A stretch of 64,000 nt of DNA from Methylotenera_A sp046594915 (lineage in GTDB: Bacteria; Pseudomonadota; Gammaproteobacteria; Burkholderiales; Methylophilaceae): the NCBI GenBank assembly GCA_046594915.1, contig JBKJRC010000009.1, positions 1 through 64,000 of the forward strand, given 5' to 3'. Positions 51,333 to 60,948 of this stretch are shown piece after piece (within the stretch, counting starts at the first letter, position 1; every line of letters starts with the position of its first letter). The position numbers and the translations under genes are program-made. The notes below the pieces were generated by a model. It was not told the DNA's origin, searched no databases, and saw nothing but the letters and a program-made list of their open reading frames with translations.

Positions 51333-52384
51333 TAAGCCGCCAATTCTCTTTTTTCAAAACCATTGGTTTCAAGATCGTTGGCTTCAAATGCATCGGCATA
51401 TACCAAACGCTCATGCTTGGTTTTAAGCTCAGCAAAAAAATCATTGATTGCGTTCAGTTGCAATTCAATCGTTTGCAAAGTGTTCATGTTATGTCTAAAG
51501 CTGGCAGAGCCTGCCAAACCTTTTGTATACCAAGAAATATGCTTGCGTGCGACACGCATGCCAGCCAAATCGCCATAAAAGCGGTACAAATCGTGCAGAT
51601 GTTCCAACATAACGGTATGAATTTCTTCTACTGTTGGCGGTAATAGATGCGTGCCCGTTTTTAAATAATGCTCGATTTCGCGGAAAATCCAAGGTCTGCC
51701 TTGTGCGGCGCGGCCAATCATTACGGCATCGGCACCTGTGTAGTCTAAAACATATTTGGCTTTTTCTGGGGTGGTGATATCGCCATTGGCAATCAGTGGA
51801 ATCTGAATGGCTTGCTTAACCGCGGCAATCGTATCGTATTCTGCATCGCCCATATACAAACAAGCGCGCGTTCGGCCATGCATGGCAAGCGCTTGCACAC
51901 CGATATCTTGCGCCATTTTTGCAATCTCAATGGCATTGCGATTATTTTTATCCCAACCTGTGCGGATTTTTAGCGTAATTGGTACGTTCACTGCACCGAC
52001 GACTGCCTTTAAGATTTGCGCAACCAGTGGCTCGTCTTTGAGTAGCGCGCTGCCCGCCATCACATTGCATATTTTTTTGGCGGGGCAACCCATATTAATG
52101 TCGATAATCTGCGCACCGTTATCCACATTATGTTTAGCCGCTTCCGCCATCATTTTCGGGTCAGCGCCTGCAATCTGTACCGAAATCGGATCTACTTCAC
52201 CTTCATGATTGGCGCGGCGCAAGGTTTTTTCGCTGCCATACAACAACGAGTTTGAAGTCACCATTTCAGAAACAGCTAAGCCAGCGCCTAACTTTTTGCA
52301 AAGCTGACGGAAAGGCCTATCCGTTACGCCCGCCATGGGCGCGACGATTAGGTTGTTTTTCAGAATATGATGGCCAATTTGCAT
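51332..52384 (-). CDS. dusB: tRNA-dihydrouridine synthase B
   Basis: DusB is an FMN-dependent enzyme that reduces a D-loop uridine in tRNA. The 350 residues start MQIGHHILKNNLIVAPMAGV and include the FMN-barrel motifs APMAGVTDRPFRQL, IDINMGCPAKKICNVMAGSA with the catalytic Cys, and HGRTRACLY. GADAVMIGRAAQGRPWIF follows near 220. The pairing dusB-fis is a hallmark of gamma- and betaproteobacteria and points to DusB rather than DusA or DusC. Divergent from the periplasmic DUF255 gene. Confidence 0.95.
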   Translation of the reverse strand: MQIGHHILKNNLIVAPMAGVTDRPFRQLCKKLGAGLAVSEMVTSNSLLYGSEKTLRRANHEGEVDPISVQIAGADPKMMAEAAKHNVDNGAQIIDINMGCPAKKICNVMAGSALLKDEPLVAQILKAVVGAVNVPITLKIRTGWDKNNRNAIEIAKMAQDIGVQALAMHGRTRACLYMGDAEYDTIAAVKQAIQIPLIANGDITTPEKAKYVLDYTGADAVMIGRAAQGRPWIFREIEHYLKTGTHLLPPTVEEIHTVMLEHLHDLYRFYGDLAGMRVARKHISWYTKGLAGSASFRHNMNTLQTIELQLNAINDFFAELKTKHERLVYADAFEANDLETNGFEKRELAA

Positions 52385-52728
52385 TTAGATTATTTTTGCA
52401 TTTTAAATTTTAGTACGATAACTGCGTTGGATACATCATCAAAAATTTGCCGCACATAGTTTAAAAATATGGCCGTGCTGTCTTCATTTTTGATTCTTAG
52501 TCGCCTTGTTCTCGTTTCGCTAAAACAATCTAAAAGATCGTATTAGCGAATGTTTAAGCAGGTTGTCTATTTTATACGCAATCGGCGCGGCTGTGAATGA
52601 ACTTTGCACGCTATTTTCGTCATGATTTACGTTGTGCCACGACTAATTAAAACACTCAATAAAGCATCTGTGCATCTGACACGCCTTCATTCGCGTATAT
52701 CAGAGCAACCACTAAAGAAAGATATTGC
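52385..52728. other. Intergenic region between dusB and the periplasmic DUF255 gene
   Basis: A 344-base gap with divergent genes on both sides, so it should hold both promoters. The only structure seen is an inverted repeat TTCGCTAA (52516-52523) with TTAGCGAA (52543-52550), a possible operator or weak hairpin. No tRNA, RNA gene or mobile element was recognised. Confidence 0.6.
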
Positions 52729-54537
52729 ATGTTACGCATACGTAACGCTTTTATTAAACTAAGTTTTATTACCTGTTTTGTTGGTTTTTTGCTGCATATT
52801 AATGCGACTCAAGCATCAGAAAACGATAAAATCAGTTGGCAACCTTGGTCAGACGCAATTTTTGCGCAGGCCAAGCGCGAAAACAAGCTGGTGATTTTGG
52901 ATTTAGAAGCGGTGTGGTGTCATTGGTGTCATGTGATGGATGAGAAAACCTATCACAACCCTGAAATTGTAAAACTGATACAGCAAAACTACATCGCCAT
53001 ACGGGTCGATCAAGATGCAAATCCGGATATCTCGATTCGCTATGAGGATTACGGTTGGCCAGCTACTGTAATATTTGCGGCAGATGGCAGTGAATTGGTT
53101 AAACGTCGCGGCTATATTCCGCCAGAAAATATGGTCAAAATATTGCAAGCGGTAATTGTCGACCCGACACCTGGGCCATCAATCGTAGAAATCAAAGCAG
53201 TGACTCTTGGCAGCGGTAGTGAATTTAGTAGCAAGCAGCGCGATAAAATCGTCAGCACTATTCATCGCGGCTACGATGTAGCGCAAGGTGGCTGGGGCAC
53301 AACGCATAAATTTATTCTTGCGCCAAATTTAGAATACGCATTGATTAAAGCCAGACAAGGCGACAAAGTATTTGAGAAAAAAGCGCGCGAAACATTGGAT
53401 AAAGCCATCGCCTTGATTGACCCAACCTGGGGCGGCATTTATCAATATTCAGATCGCGGGCGTTGGAATTCGCCACATTTTGAAAAAATCATGTCGTTTC
53501 AGGCCGATGATTTACAACTTTACTCACTGGCTTATTCGCAGTTTAACGAACCGCGCTATTTAAAAGCTGCGCGTGATATCGCGCGTTATTTAACCACTTT
53601 TTTAAGCAGCCCAGATGGCGCGTTTTATACCAGCCAAGACGCGGATGTAAACAACAAAATAGATGGACATGCTTTTTATCGTTTGGACGATAAAGGTCGT
53701 CGAGCAATAGGCATGCCGCGCATCGATAAAAATATATACGCGCGTGAAAACGGCTGGGCAATTCGCGGTTTAACGGCTTTGTATGACGCGACAGGTGATA
53801 AGGCCATCTTAAATCGCGCTATACAAGCAGCCAACTGGATAGGTGCCAATAGAAGCCTGCCTGACGGCGGTTTTAAGCATGGCGAAACTGATCGCGCAGG
53901 GCCTTTTTTAGGCGATACGCTGGCAATGGCAGAAGCCTATTTAGCACTTTATATATCCACGGGCGACAGAGTTTGGCTAGAAAAATCACGCGCAGGCATG
54001 GCTTTTATTGAAAAAAACTTTAAGTCCACAGTTGGTTTTGCCGCGGCGATAACTCCAAAAAATAGCAAAGGTGTATTTAAACAACCTTTACTGCAGATGG
54101 AAAGCAATGTGAGCGTAGCGCGTTTGGCGAATAAATTGATGCATTACACAGGTAACCAGCAATACAAAGCTAGCGCATTGCACGCGATGCAATATTTGGT
54201 TGCTTTGGATGCGCCAGACAACATGCGTTATCTGGCAGGGCCGTTAATGGCGGCGGACGAGCTGGCAACAGACCCGGCGCATATCACGATTGTGGGCAAT
54301 AAATCCGACCCGGCGGCGCAGGCATTGTATCAAAAAGCGCTGCAATATCCCGCGGTGTATCGCCGCATAGAATGGTGGGATCAAACGGAAGGCAAAATGC
54401 CTAACGCTGATGTGCAATACCCAACGCTAGCCAAATCCGCAGCATTTATTTGCGTCAATCATGCGTGTTCCACACCGATTTTCGCGCCCGAAAAACTACA
54501 TGCTAAAGCGGATAATTTGATATTTTCAACACAATAG
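52729..54537 (+). CDS. Periplasmic DUF255 thioredoxin-fold protein, YyaL-like
   Basis: A 602-residue protein that looks like an exported relative of the YyaL/DUF255 family. It has a signal peptide (about 1-30, ending TQA-SE), then a thioredoxin-like domain with EAVWCHWCHVMDEKTY near 61-76 and VDQDANPDISIRYEDYGWPA. A helical toroid-like region follows (GGWGTTHKFILAPNLEYAL, NSPHFEKIMSFQADDLQLYS, DGAFYTSQDADVNN) that parallels the cytosolic paralogue. With the CHWC pair in the oxidising periplasm it may act in thiol exchange, perhaps on exported proteins; this is inference. It is monocistronic, ended by an AT-rich terminator. Confidence 0.82.
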   Translation: MLRIRNAFIKLSFITCFVGFLLHINATQASENDKISWQPWSDAIFAQAKRENKLVILDLEAVWCHWCHVMDEKTYHNPEIVKLIQQNYIAIRVDQDANPDISIRYEDYGWPATVIFAADGSELVKRRGYIPPENMVKILQAVIVDPTPGPSIVEIKAVTLGSGSEFSSKQRDKIVSTIHRGYDVAQGGWGTTHKFILAPNLEYALIKARQGDKVFEKKARETLDKAIALIDPTWGGIYQYSDRGRWNSPHFEKIMSFQADDLQLYSLAYSQFNEPRYLKAARDIARYLTTFLSSPDGAFYTSQDADVNNKIDGHAFYRLDDKGRRAIGMPRIDKNIYARENGWAIRGLTALYDATGDKAILNRAIQAANWIGANRSLPDGGFKHGETDRAGPFLGDTLAMAEAYLALYISTGDRVWLEKSRAGMAFIEKNFKSTVGFAAAITPKNSKGVFKQPLLQMESNVSVARLANKLMHYTGNQQYKASALHAMQYLVALDAPDNMRYLAGPLMAADELATDPAHITIVGNKSDPAAQALYQKALQYPAVYRRIEWWDQTEGKMPNADVQYPTLAKSAAFICVNHACSTPIFAPEKLHAKADNLIFSTQ

Positions 54538-54569
54538 CGATATTTAGTAATTTAAAATACTAAATATAT

Positions 54570-54600
54570 AAAAGTTAACACTAAAAATGGGTTAACTTTT
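54570..54600. terminator. AT-rich bidirectional terminator with conserved loop
   Basis: AAAAGTTAAC (54570-54579) pairs with GTTAACTTTT (54591-54600) around an 11-base loop ACTAAAAATGG. It lies between convergent genes and has A/T runs on both sides. A near copy of the same design is at 62716-62747. Confidence 0.7.
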
Positions 54601-54604
54601 AAGG

Positions 54605-54871
54605 CTATGTTAACTTAATAGGCGCAGTTAAACGCTCTAATTGGCTTAGCCAGATAATTGCATCATGACGTGAATCGCCGCACATTTCTTCGCTAGGTTT
54701 TAAGCTGGCACAAAACGCAGGACGCTCTGGCTGATTGAAAATTGCGCATTTAAAGTCGTTAAGTAAATGCAAACATTTAACCCCAGCAGGTTTGCCATTT
54801 GGCATACCGGGTATTGGACTATTAATAGATGGTGCGATACAGCAGGCGCCACAGTTAGGTCTGCATTCCAT
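54605..54871 (-). CDS. YkgJ-family cysteine-cluster protein
   Basis: An 88-residue Cys-rich protein of the YkgJ / zinc- or iron-chelating family. Conserved Cys lie in MECRPNCGACC (residues 3, 7, 10, 11), VKCLHL near 33, FKCAIF near 42, AFCASLKP near 53 and EMCGDSR near 63. Such proteins are thought to bind a zinc or iron-sulfur site, but the function is unknown. It starts six bases after the CinA-like gene on the same strand, so the two are probably cotranscribed. Confidence 0.85.
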   Translation of the reverse strand: MECRPNCGACCIAPSINSPIPGMPNGKPAGVKCLHLLNDFKCAIFNQPERPAFCASLKPSEEMCGDSRHDAIIWLSQLERLTAPIKLT

Positions 54872-54877
54872 AAAACT

Positions 54878-55639
54878 CTAAATTCCATCTGCCCATGCAA
54901 AACCGATATTGCTGACGCCAGCTTTAATGTCCTGCATCGCCAGTTTTACCTGCGCAGGTTCACCCTTTGCGCCCAACTCCACTTGGCGATTGGGTTTTAG
55001 TTTAGGCAAGCTGAATACTTTGATAGCAGGATAATCGACTAGTATTTTATGCATTAAATCAATCAGTTGGCTTTCAATACCATCTTCAATAATAATGGAT
55101 TGTTCTAAATATTGAGTCTGGTGAAACAGGTGGCTGTAATGGGTATTCAGCACCCATTCCATCATGGGGTGCGCCATGGCAGGAAAGCCTGGCACAAAAT
55201 AGTGATTATGCTTTTGATTAGTCAAACCAGCCGAAAACCCAGCAACGCGGTTCACAGGATTAGGAATTAACCCTGCACCTTGCGGAAAATCGGCCATTAA
55301 AACCCGCTTAGGGTAAGCCCCCTCACCAAACTGCGCTTCAATCTCCGCAACCGCTAGCCTGTGGCGCACAAGTGGCACTTCAAGCGCATCCGCTGCCGCT
55401 TGGCGCGTGAAATCATCGGGCGTAGCGCCAATACCACCAAAGCTAAACACAATATCGTTGCTATTAAAGCTACGCTTAAAACTGGCCATCATCCGCGCAG
55501 GGTCATCCCCCAGATACTCCGCCCAAGCCAGCGTTAAGCCACGCGCTTTTAATATTTGAATAGCGTGCGAGAGGTGTTTATCTTCCCGTTTGCCAGAGAG
55601 GATTTCATCGCCGATGATGTAAATGCCGAAGTTTTGCAT
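54878..55639 (-). CDS. CinA-like molybdopterin-binding-domain protein
   Basis: A 253-residue protein with a MoCF/CinA-type domain. It starts MQNFGIYIIGDEILSGKRED and has the family segments FSFGGIGATPDDFTRQAAAD near 85-104 and FVPGFPAMAHPMMEW near 148-162. Full-length CinA also has a C-terminal nicotinamide amidase domain, which is absent here. In this stand-alone MoCF form the substrate is unclear; damage-inducible competence protein A and nucleotide or ADP-ribose hydrolase roles have been proposed for relatives. It is followed by the YkgJ-type gene. Confidence 0.85.
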   Translation of the reverse strand: MQNFGIYIIGDEILSGKREDKHLSHAIQILKARGLTLAWAEYLGDDPARMMASFKRSFNSNDIVFSFGGIGATPDDFTRQAAADALEVPLVRHRLAVAEIEAQFGEGAYPKRVLMADFPQGAGLIPNPVNRVAGFSAGLTNQKHNHYFVPGFPAMAHPMMEWVLNTHYSHLFHQTQYLEQSIIIEDGIESQLIDLMHKILVDYPAIKVFSLPKLKPNRQVELGAKGEPAQVKLAMQDIKAGVSNIGFAWADGI

Positions 55640-55667
55640 GAAAAATTAAAGACTAAAAGTCAGAGAA

Positions 55668-56534
55668 TCAAAATAATTTTTGATTCTCTGGAGGTAAGAC
55701 AACTCTGTGTATATAGGTTAGTGTAATTGTATTACTTACCTCTACTTGATTATCGTCATACATAATTTCTTGAACATAATCTGCATCTAAGCTGTCATGT
55801 GGGGCAATATTGATGCGCCTTGCATGATATTCATTTAGCCAAGCCTCATGTATAATTTTTACATCTATAGCTCTCCCAGCATGTTTAACTTTCCATTGGG
55901 CGTTACCAAGCATATCAGGCGATTTAACTTTAAAAAGGTCACGACCAGTTGATTTGTAATTAGTCTCAGTGGTAATTGATTCGACTGTAAATTCAGCATC
56001 TACATATGGTAGGTCAATATCACCAAGCTCAGTCTGGAATGTTACTTTGCTGTTTGGCATAATTGCTCTAGCAGATTTAATTTGGTTGAGTGCGCTCAAT
56101 GTTTGTTCCAACTGAGGCGGTTCGTAGCCAACAGTAGAATTAGGTGCATTAAGGTAATCTTGCTTAAGTTCGTTTAAAGTGCTTTGAATTTCCTCATTAG
56201 GTGAGTCGAGTTTTGCTAATAGTTTATGTTTACCTTTTACTAAAATACCACCAACCCAAGCTTTCCACTCTAAGGAACCTAGCGCATCATCAGGAACGGC
56301 TTTTAATACTCTTTTCAGAAGCATTTTTAAAGAAGAGTGCTGAACGTCGTTTAGTATTGAAACTGGTTCTAAAGAGGTGTTTATACTTGACAATAATGCA
56401 TGGTCAAGAGCGTCTAGACCTTGGATTAGTCGCATAGCACTTTGTAGCACAGTAAGTGCTTCACTTTTGCCAGGTTCGTAGTCTATTACTAGGCCTACTT
56501 CACCTTCTATAATATCAATTATCAATTTTTCCAT
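55668..56534 (-). CDS. Orphan hypothetical protein (288 aa)
   Basis: A 288-residue protein with no family I recognise. The N-terminus is helical and acidic (MEKLIIDIIEGEVGLVIDYE), and a later part contains a Glu/Thr-rich strand region (VTFQTELGDIDLPYVDAEFT near 163-182) and a YVQEIMYDDNQVEVSNTITL segment near the end, so the C-terminal half may be beta-rich. It has no signal peptide or membrane helix. Its base composition reads more AT-rich than the genes around it. It stands between the CinA-like gene and polA, in a block that otherwise looks conserved, which suggests a recent gain. Confidence 0.6.
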   Translation of the reverse strand: MEKLIIDIIEGEVGLVIDYEPGKSEALTVLQSAMRLIQGLDALDHALLSSINTSLEPVSILNDVQHSSLKMLLKRVLKAVPDDALGSLEWKAWVGGILVKGKHKLLAKLDSPNEEIQSTLNELKQDYLNAPNSTVGYEPPQLEQTLSALNQIKSARAIMPNSKVTFQTELGDIDLPYVDAEFTVESITTETNYKSTGRDLFKVKSPDMLGNAQWKVKHAGRAIDVKIIHEAWLNEYHARRINIAPHDSLDADYVQEIMYDDNQVEVSNTITLTYIHRVVLPPENQKLF

Positions 56535-56616
56535 GGTTGCATATTAAATTAATATTGAATGGTTAGATAGCTCTAGGCAACATAAGTAATTTCGTTGCGA
56601 AAAGACGAAACTATAT

Positions 56617-59451
56617 CTAGTGCGCACTTTCCCAATTATTACCCACACCTACTTCCGCCAATAAAGGCACAGATAGTTTCGCTACATTTTGCATCAATGT
56701 AGGCAGAGTGTTTTTAACCAACTCAAGTTCATTATCAGGTACTTCTAGCACCAATTCATCGTGCACTTGCATGATTAATTTAGTTTGTAGTTTTTCTTCT
56801 CTTAACCATTTATCTACCGCAATCATGGCGAGTTTAATCAAATCAGCCGCTGTGCCTTGCATGGGGGCGTTGATGGCGGCGCGTTCGGCGCCGTTTCTTC
56901 TTTGCACGTTGGGGCTGTTGATTTCTGGCACCCATAAACGGCGGCCGAAATAGGTTTCAACATAACCTTGCGCTTTAGCGATTTCGCGGGTGTTTTGCAT
57001 GTATTCGCGCACACCGGGGTAGCGCGCAAAATAGCGTTCGATATAACTGGCGGCGGCGCTGCGTTCAATATTCAGGTTTTGCGCCAAGCCGAAAGCGCTC
57101 ATGCCGTAAATTAAGCCAAAGTTAATCACTTTGGCATAGCGGCGTTGTTCGTTATCAACGGCGCTGCGCTCTACACCAAAAATCTCGGCGGCGGTGGCGC
57201 GATGAATATCTTCATTATTGGCAAACGCTTCCAGCATGCCTGCATCTTGTGATAAATGCGCCATAATGCGTAGCTCGATTTGGGAATAATCGGCAGACAC
57301 AATATTCGCGCCTTTTGGCGCAATAAATGCCTCGCGGATGCGGCGACCTTCGGCACTTCGTACCGGAATATTCTGCAAATTGGGATCTGAGCTGGCCAGC
57401 CTGCCAGTTATCGCGACTGCTTGATTGTAGCTGGTATGTACGCGGCCTGTAGAGGCGTTAATCATGCGCGGCAGTTTGTCCGTGTAGGTAGATTTTAATT
57501 TCGCTAAGCCGCGATATTCCAACAAAACTTTCGGCAGCGGATGGTCTAGCGCTAATTCCTGCAAAACATCTTCATCGGTACTTGGTGCGCCAGAAGGCGT
57601 TTTTTTGGTGGATTTAATACCCAGTTTATCGAATAAAATTTCTTGTAATTGTTTGGGCGAACCCAGATTAAAAGGTTGCCCTGCCATTTCATACGCTTGA
57701 TTCTCTAGCGCGACCAGTTTTGCGCCAATTTCATTACTCTGAATATGCAGCATGTCTCGGTCTATTAGCACACCGTTACGCTCAATCGTGAACAAAATCT
57801 GCGAACTGGGCATTTCAATCTGGCGGTAAATAAAATCCAGTTTTGCATCCGCCGCAATTTGCGGATACATGGCTTGATGCAGTTGCAGGGTGATATCGGC
57901 ATCTTCAGCCGCATATTCTGCCGCCACTTCAACCGTCACTTGGTTAAAACTCACTTGATTAGCGCCTTTGCCTGCCACTTCTTCAAAGGTGATGGTTTTA
58001 ATGCCTAAATGGCGCTCACTTAAGGCATCCATGCCATGCGATTTATGCGATTCAAATACGTAAGATTGCAGTAGCGTATCGTGTGCAATACCGTTGAGTT
58101 CGATACCGTGATTAGCTAGAATATGTTGATCGTATTTAAGGTTTTGGCCTACTTTTTTAATGTTAGAGTTTTCTAAAATCGGTTTGATTTTAGCTAAAGT
58201 TTCTGCAAAATTCAGTTGCTCTGGCGCATCAAAATAATCATGCGTCAGCGGCAAATAAGCGCCGCTACCAGCCTCTACACTAAACGATAAGCCCACAATT
58301 TTAGCGGTCATCGGCTCTAAAGAAGTGGTTTCAGTGTCCACACAAATCAGCGCGGCAGATTGCAGTTTTACTAGCCAGCTATCTAGCTGCTCGTTAGTTA
58401 AAATCGTTTCAAAATTGCGCGTGGTGATTGCTTGATATTCAATTTTTGGAACGGAACTATTGGGCGAAGCGGTTGATTTTAAATTATCCAAAAAGCTGGC
58501 TTTGGCATTTGAATTTGGCGCGTCAAATAAGCTGCCTGTTTCACCGCTGGTCAGTACTGGTGTGGCTGTTGGCGTTTCAGTCGCTAATTCGCGTTGCCAA
58601 GTTTTAAAATCAAAACGTTCATACAATGCCGCCAGTTTGGTTTTGTCTTGGCTTTGCAGCATCAGCGATTCAAAGCTGGCAGGCATACCTTCAAAACGAT
58701 CCAAATCGCATTTAATGGTAATTAATTCGCGGCCTGTCGGCAACCAATCTAACGCTTTACGTAAGTTTTCACCCACCACGCCGCTAAATTTATCGGCGTT
58801 TGCGATAATATTATCCAGCGAGCCGTATTCTTGTAGCCATTTAACGGCCGTTTTTGGGCCTACTTTTTCAACGCCAGGCACGTTATCCACCGTGTCGCCA
58901 ATCAAGGTTAAATAATCCACAATCAGTGCTGGCTTAAGCCCGAATTTTGCTTCAACGCCAGCAATATCCAGTATCTCATCGCCTTTTCTAAACGCATTGG
59001 GCATGGTGTTAATCACAGTGACATGCGCATTGACCAGCTGACACATGTCTTTATCGCCCGTGCTGATAATCACGCGCAAGCCTTGCTTTTCGGCCTGTTT
59101 AGCCAAGCAGCCAATTACATCATCGGCTTCAACATTATCGACCATTAATAGCGGCCAACCCATCGCTTTAATCGCTGCGAGCAAAGGCTCTACTTGGCTA
59201 CGCAAATCGTCTGGCATGCTGGGGCGATTGGCTTTATATTCGGGGTAAATGTCGTCTCTAAAGGTTTTGCCTTTTGCATCAAAGATACACGCGCTATAAT
59301 CGCACACATATTCTTTATGCAACTTGCGCAACATGCTTAGCACGCCGCGAATGGCGCCAGTCGGTTCGTTTTTACTGTTGCGCAAATCGGGTAGGCCGTG
59401 AAATGCGCGATATAAATAAGAAGAGCCGTCAACCAGTAAAAGAGTTTTCAT
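56617..59451 (-). CDS. polA: DNA polymerase I
   Basis: PolA fills gaps and removes RNA primers. The product of the ATG at 59451 is 944 residues; a TTG four codons upstream is less likely. The N-terminal 5'-3' nuclease (MKTLLLVDGSSYLYRAFHGL, DNVEADDVIGCLA) is followed by an intact 3'-5' exonuclease domain (CVDTETTSLEPM with Asp and Glu present) and the polymerase domain with motif A SADYSQIELRIMAHL, motif B RRYAKVINFGLIYGM and motif C MQVHDELVLEVP. All three domains look complete. It is divergent from the LOG-family gene. Confidence 0.97.
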   Translation of the reverse strand: MKTLLLVDGSSYLYRAFHGLPDLRNSKNEPTGAIRGVLSMLRKLHKEYVCDYSACIFDAKGKTFRDDIYPEYKANRPSMPDDLRSQVEPLLAAIKAMGWPLLMVDNVEADDVIGCLAKQAEKQGLRVIISTGDKDMCQLVNAHVTVINTMPNAFRKGDEILDIAGVEAKFGLKPALIVDYLTLIGDTVDNVPGVEKVGPKTAVKWLQEYGSLDNIIANADKFSGVVGENLRKALDWLPTGRELITIKCDLDRFEGMPASFESLMLQSQDKTKLAALYERFDFKTWQRELATETPTATPVLTSGETGSLFDAPNSNAKASFLDNLKSTASPNSSVPKIEYQAITTRNFETILTNEQLDSWLVKLQSAALICVDTETTSLEPMTAKIVGLSFSVEAGSGAYLPLTHDYFDAPEQLNFAETLAKIKPILENSNIKKVGQNLKYDQHILANHGIELNGIAHDTLLQSYVFESHKSHGMDALSERHLGIKTITFEEVAGKGANQVSFNQVTVEVAAEYAAEDADITLQLHQAMYPQIAADAKLDFIYRQIEMPSSQILFTIERNGVLIDRDMLHIQSNEIGAKLVALENQAYEMAGQPFNLGSPKQLQEILFDKLGIKSTKKTPSGAPSTDEDVLQELALDHPLPKVLLEYRGLAKLKSTYTDKLPRMINASTGRVHTSYNQAVAITGRLASSDPNLQNIPVRSAEGRRIREAFIAPKGANIVSADYSQIELRIMAHLSQDAGMLEAFANNEDIHRATAAEIFGVERSAVDNEQRRYAKVINFGLIYGMSAFGLAQNLNIERSAAASYIERYFARYPGVREYMQNTREIAKAQGYVETYFGRRLWVPEINSPNVQRRNGAERAAINAPMQGTAADLIKLAMIAVDKWLREEKLQTKLIMQVHDELVLEVPDNELELVKNTLPTLMQNVAKLSVPLLAEVGVGNNWESAH

Positions 59452-59652
59452 GTAAAAATCCAAAAGACTTGAGTTTTGTTCTTGGGCGATACGTAGTTTG
59501 GTTTAAATTTAAATTCGCCAAATTTTTAATCGCTTACATAATAAAACAAATGCGAAATTTGATGTGCTGTTTTGCGCCACGGTTTTAATATTAAGACCGC
59601 TTAAAACGTTGAATTTTTAAGTGCATGATAGAATCATCCCAAAAGGAATGAA

Positions 59653-60375
59653 ATGATTAAAAAATTACCACAAACAACCGAATCGGAATTGCTAAACGGT
59701 GCGAGCACTGAAACGGAAGCCTGGCATGCTTTTGAAATTATGGCAGAATTTGTTGCGGCTACCGAAAAGTTAAAAGAAATTACGCCAGCGGTTTCTATTT
59801 TCGGTAGCGCACGCACCAGGCCCGAACATCCTTACTACAAGTTAACCGAAGAAATTGCGCGTTTATTATCCGACGCAGGATTTAGCGTGATTTCGGGCGG
59901 TGGTCCAGGCATTATGGAAGCGGCCAATAAAGGTGCATTTGAAGGCAATGGCCCAAGCGTTGGCTTGAACATTGAGTTGCCATTTGAGCAACAGGGTAAT
60001 GGATTTCAAGATATTGACATTACGTTTAAATACTTTTTTATGCGTAAAGTGATGTTTGTCAAATATGCCAGCGCCTATGTGGTGATGCCGGGCGGTTTTG
60101 GCACGCTGGATGAGTTAATGGAGGCGATTACGCTGGTGCAAACGGGTAAATCGCGCAAAATTCCGATTATTCTGGTGTGTAAAGAGTATTGGGCGGGCTT
60201 GCTGGATTGGATTAAAAACACCCTGGTGCTTGAGGGAATGGCGTCTGACTTGGATTTAGAGCTTATCCAGATGATTGATGATCCCAAACAAATTGTGGAG
60301 GCGATATTTAAACATTATGAATTAACCGGATTTGAGCTAACGCCAGCAGAACGCAAAATTCAACTCTATCTGTAA
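59653..60375 (+). CDS. LOG-family protein (TIGR00730, nucleotide 5'-monophosphate phosphoribohydrolase type)
   Basis: A 240-residue protein of the LOG / former lysine-decarboxylase-like family. It has VSIFGSARTRPEHPYYK near 47-63, the motif SGGGPGIMEAANKGAFEG near 83-100 and the signature PGGFGTLDELMEA near 146-158. Members hydrolyse nucleoside 5'-monophosphates and in some bacteria make cytokinins. The bacterial housekeeping role is not settled. AAAGGAA sits before the ATG. It lies between polA and the DUF2782 gene. Confidence 0.9.
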   Translation: MIKKLPQTTESELLNGASTETEAWHAFEIMAEFVAATEKLKEITPAVSIFGSARTRPEHPYYKLTEEIARLLSDAGFSVISGGGPGIMEAANKGAFEGNGPSVGLNIELPFEQQGNGFQDIDITFKYFFMRKVMFVKYASAYVVMPGGFGTLDELMEAITLVQTGKSRKIPIILVCKEYWAGLLDWIKNTLVLEGMASDLDLELIQMIDDPKQIVEAIFKHYELTGFELTPAERKIQLYL

Positions 60376-60484
60376 CTTAATAGGCAACTTATAAGCAAGA
60401 TTTATATGCAAATGCGTGTTTTTAAACTGCTTTTTTAATGCGCTTTTGTTAGAATGAATCAAATAATCAAAGGGTGAGTTTGTC

Positions 60485-60847
60485 ATGCAAAAGCTTAAAT
60501 TAATCACGTTGTGCCTGTTTGTTTTGCCAGCGTTGCTGGCAGCCAATTTAAGCCATGCAGCAAAACCCAATAATCTAGAACCTTTAGAAGAAGTGCCGCC
60601 GCCGCCTAAGGTGCGCGATGGCGAGGTGTTAGAAGATCCCGTGCTTGAGCCGCAAATCACCATTCGCAAAAAAGGTGCTGAAACCATTGAGGAATATCGT
60701 ATTAACGGTGAAATGTATATGATGAAAGTGACGCCAGCGCACGGCGTACCGTATTATTTGCATAAAGAAGATTCTAATGGCGCATGGGTAAATGTTGGGC
60801 CAAATCAACCGTTAAGCGTGCCAAAATGGATTCTTTTTAGATTTTAA
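60485..60847 (+). CDS. DUF2782-family exported protein
   Basis: A 120-residue small protein with a signal peptide (about 1-26, cleavage after LSHA-AK) and a proline-rich linker (LEEVPPPPKVRDGEVLEDP). A folded core has ITIRKKGAETIEEYRINGEM, then MMKVTPAHGVPYYLHKEDSN. This is the DUF2782 family, found in betaproteobacteria between polA and thrB. Its function is unknown; it is probably periplasmic. It is 101 bases before thrB on the same strand. Confidence 0.85.
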   Translation: MQKLKLITLCLFVLPALLAANLSHAAKPNNLEPLEEVPPPPKVRDGEVLEDPVLEPQITIRKKGAETIEEYRINGEMYMMKVTPAHGVPYYLHKEDSNGAWVNVGPNQPLSVPKWILFRF

Positions 60848-60948
60848 ACTTAAATACTTAACCACTTTTTTTATCTAAAATCCGGGTAAACAATCCATTC
60901 AATATTCATTAAAGAGAGCGTGGCTCTCTTTATATTATCAAGAGCGAT

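Noticed and set aside
52622..52760. Small plus-strand ORF (about 45 codons) before the periplasmic DUF255 gene
   Set aside because: It overlaps the start of the DUF255 gene, has no ribosome binding site and no recognisable features.
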